Notes under the pieces: generated by a model
Seen by the model: the letters and a program-made list of their open reading frames with translations, nothing else
Told to the model about the DNA's origin: nothing
Databases searched by the model: none
From: Candidatus Omnitrophota bacterium
GTDB lineage: Bacteria; Omnitrophota; Gorgyraeia; Gygaellales; Profunditerraquicolaceae
Direction of reading: 5' to 3'
Length of the DNA stretch: 5,433 nt
NCBI GenBank assembly: GCA_020052635.1
Contig: JAGVOR010000194.1
Span: 1-5,433 of the forward strand
Made by a program: the position numbers and the translations under genes
Shown here: piece after piece, positions 1-5,433 of the stretch
Numbering within the stretch: position 1 is the first letter of the stretch
Layout: each line of letters begins with the position of its first letter

Positions 1-588
1 CGGCAGATGATTGCCGATTCTTTTCTTGCGCATTGCCTGATGATGCTGGTGGACTTTACGCAAATCTTCTTTTAATTTATCGATTTTTTTTCTGACCTGG
101 CGGCGATCCTGTTCTAATTGCGTCTCCCCCGGCCCACGGGTACCGATCCCGCCTCCTAAATCTGAAAGCACGATTCCCTTACCGCTTAAGCGGGGAAGCG
201 AATATTCCAACTGCGCTAATTCCACCTGCATTTTGCCTTCCGGGCTCTTAGCCCGGCGGCTAAAGATATCCAGAATTAATTGCGTGCGGTCAATCGTTTT
301 ACGCCCCAGGGCATGCTCCAGGTTGCGCTGCTGAGTCCCGCTTAAATCATGGCTAAAGATGACCACATCGACCGATTCGGCATTTGCGATAAAGGCGATC
401 TCCTCCACCTTACCTTTACCGATAAAATAATTGGCAGTCGGACGGTCGCAGGTACAGATTATATTTTCCACAACTTCAACTGTAGTGGAAGAAGCCAGCT
501 CCTCTAATTCCGCGCAGATATCTTCAATCTGCCAGGAATCTGCGTCCGATTTTAATTTAACACTAACTAATAAGGCTTTTTCTAAAAT
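1..588 (-). CDS. hflX: HflX, ribosome-associated GTPase (N-terminal part, cut by window edge)
   Basis: HflX is a GTPase that binds the large ribosomal subunit and is known in other bacteria to split or rescue stalled ribosomes. The 196 visible codons cover the N-terminal HflX domain (about residues 4-135), including YFIGKGKVEEI near residues 54-64. The family signature LGGGIGTRGPGETQLE follows at residues 144-159, then a Lys/Arg-rich helical linker. The window ends just before the expected P-loop, so the GTPase domain is not visible. The frame opens after an in-frame TAA and contains no ATG, GTG or TTG until a GTG at codon 40 (471..469), which would remove conserved sequence. I therefore place the start at ATT (588..586), nine bases after an AAAGGA. 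The gene overlaps the end of miaA by 26 bases in another frame, suggesting translational coupling. Identity is secure; the start is an inference. Confidence 0.93.
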   Translation of the reverse strand, partial: MLEKALLVSVKLKSDADSWQIEDICAELEELASSTTVEVVENIICTCDRPTANYFIGKGKVEEIAFIANAESVDVVIFSHDLSGTQQRNLEHALGRKTIDRTQLILDIFSRRAKSPEGKMQVELAQLEYSLPRLSGKGIVLSDLGGGIGTRGPGETQLEQDRRQVRKKIDKLKEDLRKVHQHHQAMRKKRIGNHLP

Positions 589-1498
589 TTTTAATTATCC
601 TTTCCGCAATCTGCACGGCCTTTTCATTTTCCCTGACCTTTATCCACTTAATCCGTGTATCTTTCCTAAACCAGGTCAACTGCCGTTTAGCGTAATGCCG
701 GCTATTGCGCTGCATCAGGCGCTTGCATTCGCTTAAATCATATTTTCCTTCAAGATACCCTTTTACTTCAGGAATACCGATAGCGTATTTAGCGGTTAAA
801 CTTAATTTAGTTTTAAGTAAACGTTTGACTTCATTAATTACCCCTGCGGTAAACATCTTTTCAACGCGCCGGTCAATCGCAGTATAAAGAGACTGCCGGG
901 GAGAAGTTAACCCAAAAACCTTAACCTGGTAGTGTGAACCTAAACCCACTCTTTCTTTTTGCAATTTGGAAATACATTTACCTGTTTTTAAATACACCTC
1001 TAGCGCCCGGATGATCCGCCGGCAATCATGCGGATGGATTTTGGCCGCTGCCGCACGATCAACCTTAGCCAAACGGCGATAAAGGTAAGTATTTCCTTTT
1101 AATTTAAGCTGTTTTTCCAGCTGGGCGCGGATGATCTTATCCTGCGGCACGGCCGCAAATAACCCATCCACAATAACCGAATAATAAAGCCCGCTACCCC
1201 CGACAAATAAAGGTATTTTCCCGGCCGCAAAAAGCTTATCGCAAATTACGATTGCTGTCCTGCGATACCTAGCCACATTATATTCCTGACCGGGATTAAT
1301 GGCGCCTACAAGATGATGCTTGATTTGCCGCTTTTGCCGCCGGGTAACTTGAGAGGTAAGAATATCCATCCGGCGATAGACCTGCATTGAATCGCAGGAG
1401 ATAATTTCAGCATTAATTTTTTTAGCCAGCTTGATGGCTACCGCTGATTTGCCTATACCGGTGGGACCCAGGAGAAAAATAATCTTCTTTTTTAACAT
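563..1498 (-). CDS. miaA: tRNA dimethylallyltransferase MiaA
   Basis: MiaA transfers a dimethylallyl group from DMAPP to N6 of A37 in tRNAs that read UNN codons, giving i6A37, the substrate of MiaB. The 311 residues match the usual family length. Visible motifs in order are the P-loop GPTGIGKS (residues 11-18), the DSMQVY motif (36-41) with the conserved Asp and Gln, HHLVG (61-65), VGGSGLY (99-105), a CRRIIRALEV helix (159-168), and SRHYAKRQLTWFRKD near residues 266-280, a typical late MiaA signature. It starts at ATG two bases after the stop of the SPOR gene. No clear ribosome binding site precedes it, so translation is probably coupled to the gene upstream. Its 3' end overlaps hflX. The miaA-hflX neighbourhood is common in bacteria. 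Nothing in the sequence suggests loss of function. Confidence 0.97.
   Translation of the reverse strand: MLKKKIIFLLGPTGIGKSAVAIKLAKKINAEIISCDSMQVYRRMDILTSQVTRRQKRQIKHHLVGAINPGQEYNVARYRRTAIVICDKLFAAGKIPLFVGGSGLYYSVIVDGLFAAVPQDKIIRAQLEKQLKLKGNTYLYRRLAKVDRAAAAKIHPHDCRRIIRALEVYLKTGKCISKLQKERVGLGSHYQVKVFGLTSPRQSLYTAIDRRVEKMFTAGVINEVKRLLKTKLSLTAKYAIGIPEVKGYLEGKYDLSECKRLMQRNSRHYAKRQLTWFRKDTRIKWIKVRENEKAVQIAERIIKNFRKSLIS
598..603 (-). promoter_or_regulatory. Shine-Dalgarno site supporting an ATT start of hflX
   Basis: On the minus strand AAAGGA lies inside the last codons of miaA, nine bases before the ATT at 588..586. It decides the hflX start because no standard start codon exists between the upstream in-frame TAA (597..595) and the conserved first residues of HflX. 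Confidence 0.6.
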
Positions 1499-1500
1499 AA

Positions 1501-2292
1501 CTACAACGGGCAGATTTTAGTTTGAAAACCATCCCGGATGAGCCTATCCTCTAAATCTAGCGCTTCCTGGCGGGATTTTACTTTACCCACCTTAACCCGG
1601 TAACCTGAGCCGGCATCTTCCAGGTAAGCCGGATAATTTTTACTTAATAAGGTATCTTTAAAATTATTAGCATTAGCGCTGCTGGTAAAAAACCCTACCT
1701 GAATAGAATATTCCCCGCCCTCTGCAGAGCTATTCAACGCCGGCTCACACTCCCCCACTGAAGGCCCAACCACAACAATACCCTTGGAACCCCTTAGTTC
1801 CGGGCTTAAAGGAAAATCCCTTTTTAGCTTAGTCAGGTATTCGCTGCTCTTTTGATAATTACCGCGCCGAGACTCCAGCTGGCTTAAACGATAAAGCACT
1901 GCTGGTTTTTGAGGGCTGTTAATACTGTCGGAAATTAACTTATGGTAAGCCGCCTCAGCCTCCTGGAACTTCCCCGAGACCAGATAAGTATCCGCCAGAG
2001 CTAAACCGGCTTCCGCTTTAAATTTGCTTGCCGAATTATCCAGGATCCTGCGGAAACAATCTTGCGCTAAATCCAATTTGGCTTCTTTAATGTAACTAAG
2101 ACCTACAATATAATTTAACTCATCGGCATTACCGAAGCGAATACGGCTAAGTTCGGCCTGCCCTTCAAAAATTACCCGGCGGTAATTCCCCTGCAAAAAA
2201 TCCGCTTTTAAAGCATCCAGGTCGAATGCCCAGGCACTGCTGTATTGGCTAAAACAGACCAAAAGAGCCACCACCGATTTATTTATGCGCAT
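1501..2292 (-). CDS. Secreted TPR-repeat protein with C-terminal SPOR domain
   Basis: The 263 residues begin with a probable Sec signal peptide: R2 and K5, a hydrophobic core at residues 7-14, and an A-W-A site predicting cleavage after residue 22. No lipobox is evident, so a soluble periplasmic protein is likely. Residues about 25-165 look like three or four tetratricopeptide-type helical repeats with YbgF/BamD-like spacing. After a linker at about 167-192, residues 193-261 (from EYSIQVGFF to the end) match a SPOR domain, a family that binds glycan strands lacking stem peptides at division septa. The likely role is in envelope or division-site peptidoglycan, possibly as a scaffold; the partner is unknown. 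The start overlaps the end of miaB by 14 bases, and AAGGAG lies 11 bases before the ATG. I do not assign a gene name. Confidence 0.88.
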   Translation of the reverse strand: MRINKSVVALLVCFSQYSSAWAFDLDALKADFLQGNYRRVIFEGQAELSRIRFGNADELNYIVGLSYIKEAKLDLAQDCFRRILDNSASKFKAEAGLALADTYLVSGKFQEAEAAYHKLISDSINSPQKPAVLYRLSQLESRRGNYQKSSEYLTKLKRDFPLSPELRGSKGIVVVGPSVGECEPALNSSAEGGEYSIQVGFFTSSANANNFKDTLLSKNYPAYLEDAGSGYRVKVGKVKSRQEALDLEDRLIRDGFQTKICPL

Positions 2293-3445
2293 TATCTTTT
2301 TTGCTCCTTAATTTCTGCGAAATATTTCTTTGAATATCTAAAATCTTTTGATGCCGTTTTTCTTTTTCGCCGGTTTTGAGCACTTCGGCTATTTTCGCAG
2401 CAGCTGTCTGCGGCCGAAAGGAATATTTAAAAATATAAGCGGAATTAAATTTAACCTTTTTAAGCAAAGCGCAGCTTTGGTTAAATTCTTCGGCAGACTC
2501 CGTAGGAAACCCTACAATAATATCGGTAGTTAATAATCCCCCTTTAACAATTTTACGATAAGAATCAACTAAGGCCAAGTAATCTTTTACGCTGTAGCCA
2601 CGGTTCATCAGTTTTAAAATCCGATCGGAACCGGACTGCACCGGTAAATGCAGGCGTTTGACTGATTTTTCGGCATCCCGGATTACTTTAAAAAAATCCG
2701 GATGCGCATCCTTAGGATGAGAGGTAAAAAAATCAAACTCCTTTAACCCACTTAAGCCGTTGACCTGAGTAAGCAGCTTGGTAAAATCAACCTGGCTATC
2801 CTGATAAGCATTAACATTCTGGCCCAACAGGGTAAGCTTAGTTACTCCCCGGTCAAGAGCTTGCTGTATCTCGGCTAAAATATCTTGATATTTACGATGG
2901 CGTAAAGGGCCGCGCACATAAGGCACCACACAATAGGAACAAAAATTAGAACAACCTTCCGATATCACAACATAAGCATGCCGATTATCCTGCGCGAAAC
3001 CGCTGTGATAAATTTCTTCCGGCCTGATAGTACCTTCGGTCTCCCAGATTTTGCATTCCAATAAGTTATTCAAGGTAACCTTTTTAAGTATCTCCGGAAG
3101 CTTGGCGATATCCTGCGGCCCCACCACAAAGCTAATCCGCGGGTCTCGCTCAAAAGCACGCTGTTGGTAATTTTGAGCCATACACCCCACCAGGCCGATA
3201 ATTTTAGCGCCCTTGTAACTGCCAATCAAGCTCCACACCCGGTCTTCTGCATGCTGGCGTACTGAACAAGTATTAAAAATAATTACCTCGGCATCCTGAT
3301 CGGATGGGGTAATTATAAAACCGGCCTTGCTCAACAAACCGCAAATTACTTCCGAATCCCGAAGATTCATTTGGCATCCGTAGGTAACAATGTAGAGACG
3401 CTTGCCCTTTCCGTCGTAAGTATCTGATTTTCCTGCACTTCCCAT
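2279..3445 (-). CDS. miaB: tRNA-2-methylthio-N6-dimethylallyladenosine synthase MiaB, lacking a TRAM domain
   Basis: MiaB is a radical SAM methylthiotransferase that adds a methylthio group to C2 of i6A37, completing ms2i6A37. The N-terminal domain (about residues 17-130) carries the three ligands of the auxiliary 4Fe-4S cluster: C24 in YGCQMN, C60 in FNTCSVR and C88 in VGCMAQ. The radical SAM CxxxCxxC is C165, C169 and C172 in SEGCSNFCSYC. HLPVQSGSD (266-274) and a YSFRPQTAA segment (341-349) are typical of MiaB. YGCQMN and the dependence on the miaA product favour MiaB over MtaB or RimO. The protein is 388 residues, while family members are usually about 430-460 and end in a TRAM RNA-binding domain, which is absent here. 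The first 15 or so residues are not family-like and overlap the recombinase gene. The ATG at 3445 is supported by AAGGAG and GAGG upstream. A start at Met26 would lose C24. Confidence 0.94.
   Translation of the reverse strand: MGSAGKSDTYDGKGKRLYIVTYGCQMNLRDSEVICGLLSKAGFIITPSDQDAEVIIFNTCSVRQHAEDRVWSLIGSYKGAKIIGLVGCMAQNYQQRAFERDPRISFVVGPQDIAKLPEILKKVTLNNLLECKIWETEGTIRPEEIYHSGFAQDNRHAYVVISEGCSNFCSYCVVPYVRGPLRHRKYQDILAEIQQALDRGVTKLTLLGQNVNAYQDSQVDFTKLLTQVNGLSGLKEFDFFTSHPKDAHPDFFKVIRDAEKSVKRLHLPVQSGSDRILKLMNRGYSVKDYLALVDSYRKIVKGGLLTTDIIVGFPTESAEEFNQSCALLKKVKFNSAYIFKYSFRPQTAAAKIAEVLKTGEKEKRHQKILDIQRNISQKLRSKKDNAHK
2304..2309 (-). promoter_or_regulatory. Shine-Dalgarno site of the TPR-SPOR gene within miaB
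   Basis: A full AAGGAG on the minus strand lies in the last codons of miaB, 11 bases before the ATG at 2292. The spacing is slightly long. It supports this start and coupled translation with miaB. Confidence 0.6.
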
Positions 3446-5004
3446 TTTATCCTCGCTCCTTCATAGAGACTTTTGTAAGGCTCAAAAAGCTCAAAGCTCT
3501 TTATCCTGCCGTTATCAATTTTTATGCTTTTGAAGAGCATCCTGAGCAACCCTTTCTTGCTCACAAAATCCATCCTCTCATTTATGCTCTGGAAATGATT
3601 CACCACATCCCTTATCATCTTCAGGTATTCCTCGTTCCTCTCCCTCTCAATCAGGGAAAGCTCAAGCTTTCTTATCTTTCCCTTGATTTCCTTTTCCTCA
3701 TCCCTTAAAGGGATAATCTGCCTCTTGTATGCCTCAATCGCAAGCAGGCCATCTGTGAATATGCTGCTTAACCTTTCCTGCTTTATGATATTCTCCTCAA
3801 GCTTAAGCTTTGCCTCTCCCAATTGTTTTTCTGAATCCTCTGAATGGGAATGAGAACTGTTCTTCACAAGATTGAATAATCTTGCGTCATCAATATCCTG
3901 ATCGAATATGACTGAAATAATAGTGTAAACCTCTATCTCAATATCCTCAGCCCTCGCATAAGAATTTTCGCAGGGCATATCATATGTTTGCCTTGCGCTG
4001 CACCTGTAATATCTTCTCTTTGTCTTTGTTTTCTTGTTTTCCCTTGTAGCAGTATTCATGCAGCCCTGGAAGCTGTTGTCGCATCTCGCGCAGGAAATTA
4101 TTCCTGTCAAAGGATACTCATTTGAGTTGCACTTCCTCACCACTCCTTTTCTTGCAAAAGCCATCTTTTTCTGGACAGCATCAAAATCATCCTGATAGAT
4201 TATCGCCTCATGCCTTCCTTTGACAATTATAACCTTTGAAGGCTCGTTCCTGACATACTTGCAGCCTTTCAGCGTTTTCTGCTTCTTGTCATAGTGATGG
4301 CGGTTCCATACAAGATTGCCAAGATAAATCTGGTTCTTGAGAATATCGCAGATAAGCTTTGTGTTGAATCTTCCGCCGCTTCGTGTCTTGTATTCCTTCC
4401 TGTAAAGATAGCCTGCGACCTGTTGCGTGCTCTGGCCTGCAAGATACATCGTGTAAGCCAGCTTCACGATATCAGCCTCTTCCTTTACCACCTCAAGAAG
4501 TTTCTTTCCCTTGTTATAGTAATAGCCATAGGGCGAATATCTCGCGCCCTGCCAGTTGCCTCTCTGCACCCCTTTAATCATCCCGGGAAAAACTCTTTCC
4601 TTTATCCTGTTTCTTTCAAACTCGGCAAAGCTTCCCAATTGCTGAAACATCATCTTGCCTGCCGAATTGGATGTATCATAAGCCTCTGTTGCTGACTTTA
4701 AGGAAATGTCAAGCAGCTCAAGCTCCTCAACAAGATTAAGCAAATCCCTGAGATTGCGGCTGAACCTGTCAATCTTGTGAACAATAACCATCTCAAACTT
4801 TTTCTTCTTCGCATCAGCAAGAAGCTTTCTCAGCGCAGGCCGTTCCATTGAATAACCGCTGTAACCGTCATCAACATAAATCTCCGCTATTTCATTTCCT
4901 TCCCTTTGCGCATAAGAGACAAGAAACTCCTTCTGCACTTCAAGGGATGTTCCCTCGCGCGCCTGGTCCTCTGTTGATACTCTGGTATACAGGGATACCT
5001 TCAT
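3367..5004 (-). CDS. Large serine recombinase (site-specific integrase)
   Basis: Large serine recombinases cut both attachment sites through a phosphoserine link and rotate the strands to integrate or excise DNA. Counted from the ATG at 5004, the resolvase-type catalytic domain spans about residues 2-147, with R8 and nucleophile S10 in YTRVS and the DRFSR motif at 79-83 (R80, R83). A recombinase DNA-binding domain follows (about 155-265). A zinc ribbon has CxxC at C305/C308 and later ligands C335 and C345. A charged coiled coil lies at about 390-465, the part that in this family controls synapsis and directionality. I chose ATG 5004 over TTG 5007 because AAAGGA is seven bases upstream and the Ser falls at position 10. 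At 545 residues the protein is a normal size. Its last 25 or so residues are read from DNA that also encodes the start of MiaB, so that tail is probably not ancestral. Confidence 0.93.
   Translation of the reverse strand: MKVSLYTRVSTEDQAREGTSLEVQKEFLVSYAQREGNEIAEIYVDDGYSGYSMERPALRKLLADAKKKKFEMVIVHKIDRFSRNLRDLLNLVEELELLDISLKSATEAYDTSNSAGKMMFQQLGSFAEFERNRIKERVFPGMIKGVQRGNWQGARYSPYGYYYNKGKKLLEVVKEEADIVKLAYTMYLAGQSTQQVAGYLYRKEYKTRSGGRFNTKLICDILKNQIYLGNLVWNRHHYDKKQKTLKGCKYVRNEPSKVIIVKGRHEAIIYQDDFDAVQKKMAFARKGVVRKCNSNEYPLTGIISCARCDNSFQGCMNTATRENKKTKTKRRYYRCSARQTYDMPCENSYARAEDIEIEVYTIISVIFDQDIDDARLFNLVKNSSHSHSEDSEKQLGEAKLKLEENIIKQERLSSIFTDGLLAIEAYKRQIIPLRDEEKEIKGKIRKLELSLIERERNEEYLKMIRDVVNHFQSINERMDFVSKKGLLRMLFKSIKIDNGRIKSFELFEPYKSLYEGARIKWEVQENQILTTERASVSTLLPTDAK
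3400..3460. other. Putative integration junction (attachment half-site) at the 5' end of miaB
   Basis: Recombinase-like sequence ends near its Trp at 3444..3442, and family-like MiaB sequence begins near Arg16 (3400..3398). The junction between element and host DNA should lie between or close to these points. Large serine recombinase elements typically carry the attachment site next to the recombinase gene. The exact crossover dinucleotide cannot be read from one end. The partner site would lie beyond 5433 and is not in this window. Confidence 0.4.
3450..3461 (-). promoter_or_regulatory. miaB ribosome binding site inside recombinase coding sequence
   Basis: On the minus strand AAGGAG (3461..3456) and GAGG (3454..3451) lie ten and five bases before the miaB ATG. 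They fall in the recombinase codons for Glu-Gly-Ala-Arg, so the translation start of miaB appears to be supplied by, or to overlap, the mobile element. This site decides the 3445 start. Confidence 0.6.
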
Positions 5005-5011
5005 CAAGAAA

Positions 5012-5017
5012 TCCTTT
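5012..5017 (-). promoter_or_regulatory. Shine-Dalgarno site of the recombinase gene
   Basis: AAAGGA on the minus strand directly follows the stop codon of the nuclease-like gene and lies seven bases before the ATG at 5004. The alternative TTG at 5007 would be only four bases away. It supports the ATG start and co-transcription with the gene upstream. Confidence 0.6.
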
Positions 5018-5018
5018 T

Positions 5019-5420
5019 TTATTTCAATGGCTTGTAATAAGGCAACTTAGTTACCCTTCCCTGCTTGCTCACAAAGAAAACATCAACCCTAAGTTTCTTT
5101 CTAATTTCCAGCGGAAGTTTCTTTACCTTATCTTTATAAGTTATGGGAAAGCCCAATGCATATTGCCCGTTCTTCTGGCACATTCTCAAAAGAATTTTCG
5201 CCAGATTGTCTAGAAAGTAATTTTCCTTCTTGGCGTGTCTACTTTCTCCTTGAGGCTCTGGCTTTACTTCTACAAAATAATACCTGCAAAGCTTAGGATG
5301 ATATCCCTTAAGATCAACCCCATGCTCATGCCCTTTGGCTTCGTGAGTAATCCGATATCCATTATTAATTAAATAATCTTTAATCTTTGTCCTAACCCAA
5401 TCTTCGCTATATATACTCAT
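5019..5420 (-). CDS. Small PD-(D/E)XK nuclease-like protein, function unknown
   Basis: I do not recognise a named family for this 133-residue protein. A restriction-endonuclease-like core is suggested by HGVDLKGY (residues 33-40), then a strand ending YYFVEVKPE (47-55). D36, E51 and K53 fit the D...ExK metal-binding triad of PD-(D/E)XK nucleases. An N-terminal helix (about 6-20) and a later helix (66-82) also fit the fold. No signal peptide or membrane segment is visible, so it is probably cytoplasmic. It could be a restriction or repair nuclease, a Holliday-junction-resolvase relative, or a catalytically inactive relative. The recombinase gene follows after 14 bases, so both are probably co-transcribed element genes. 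The frame stays open from the ATG to the window edge and no ribosome binding site is visible in the 13 bases available, so a longer N-terminus is possible. Confidence 0.62.
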   Translation of the reverse strand: MSIYSEDWVRTKIKDYLINNGYRITHEAKGHEHGVDLKGYHPKLCRYYFVEVKPEPQGESRHAKKENYFLDNLAKILLRMCQKNGQYALGFPITYKDKVKKLPLEIRKKLRVDVFFVSKQGRVTKLPYYKPLK

Positions 5421-5433
5421 GAGATAAGTAAAA

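Larger units (their letters stand above)
3400..5433. mobile_element. One end of an integrated element carrying a large serine recombinase (other end outside window)
   Basis: The region holds a large serine recombinase and a short nuclease-like gene immediately upstream. The part of the recombinase gene I read mixes AGG/AGA with CGN for Arg and favours CTT/CTG/CTC over TTA for Leu. The nuclease gene uses AGG/AGA for all but one Arg. The first third of miaB uses CGN for Arg throughout. The change falls at the recombinase-miaB boundary. Only one end is visible, so element size and cargo are unknown. A defective remnant or an assembly chimera would look the same here. Confidence 0.55.

Noticed and set aside
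469..471. GTG as the hflX start
   Set aside because: It would delete about 39 residues of conserved N-terminal HflX sequence.
431..887. Plus-strand open frames opposite miaA and hflX (431-736 and 705-887)
   Set aside because: They lie antisense to well-supported conserved genes, have no recognisable domains and are explained as shadows.
2348..2533. Plus-strand open frame opposite the miaB 3' end
   Set aside because: Phe-rich, domain-free and antisense to conserved MiaB sequence.
3455..3520. Possible minus-strand promoter for miaB inside the recombinase 3' end (TTGATA-like and TATGAA-like hexamers)
   Set aside because: No pair has both good hexamers and 16-18 base spacing, so the match is no better than chance in this AT-rich stretch.
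5005..5007. TTG as the recombinase start
   Set aside because: The ATG immediately after it has better spacing to AAAGGA and places the catalytic serine at the usual position 10.
4294..5213. Plus-strand open frames opposite the recombinase and nuclease genes (4294-4695, 4383-4577, 4848-5213)
   Set aside because: Antisense to a recombinase with intact catalytic motifs. Their low-complexity content reflects the complementary strand, and I see no ribosome binding site or domain support.
1..5433. CRISPR arrays, tRNA or rRNA genes, riboswitches and intrinsic terminators
   Set aside because: The window is nearly all coding on one strand. I saw no repeated spacer pattern, cloverleaf or GC-rich hairpin followed by a T-run between genes.

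Overview
The window looks like chromosomal sequence from a Gram-negative-type bacterium, possibly an uncultivated lineage such as Omnitrophota (inference from gene order and style, not demonstrated). A mobile element carrying a serine recombinase sits against, or partly inside, the 5' end of a host gene. Every convincing gene is on the minus strand, so transcription runs from high to low coordinates. The genes are packed with overlaps or gaps of only a few bases, and no stretch of 300 bases lacks a gene.

Region 1 (about 5433 down to 3400) appears to be the end of an integrated element. It holds a small PD-(D/E)XK nuclease-like protein and, 14 bases downstream, a large serine recombinase with catalytic, recombinase, zinc-ribbon and coiled-coil parts. 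Its Arg codons are often AGG/AGA, while the first part of miaB that I read uses only CGN. This supports a foreign origin for the region.

Region 2 (3445 down to 1) is a host-type operon: miaB, then a secreted TPR-SPOR protein, then miaA, then hflX (N-terminal part only, cut by the window edge). MiaA isopentenylates A37 of UNN-decoding tRNAs and MiaB methylthiolates the product, so both steps of ms2i6A37 synthesis are in one operon. HflX is a ribosome-associated GTPase often found near miaA. The SPOR protein is a probable periplasmic peptidoglycan binder with no obvious link to tRNA modification.

The most notable point is the junction between the regions. The recombinase reading frame runs 79 bases into the miaB frame, and the ribosome binding site of miaB lies inside recombinase coding sequence. 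The simplest reading is integration at the 5' end of miaB, with the element supplying a replacement translation start and miaB supplying the recombinase's last residues. A chimeric assembly is the main alternative. Two smaller points are that hflX has no ATG/GTG/TTG start and apparently begins at ATT behind a good Shine-Dalgarno sequence, and that MiaB ends without the usual C-terminal TRAM domain.
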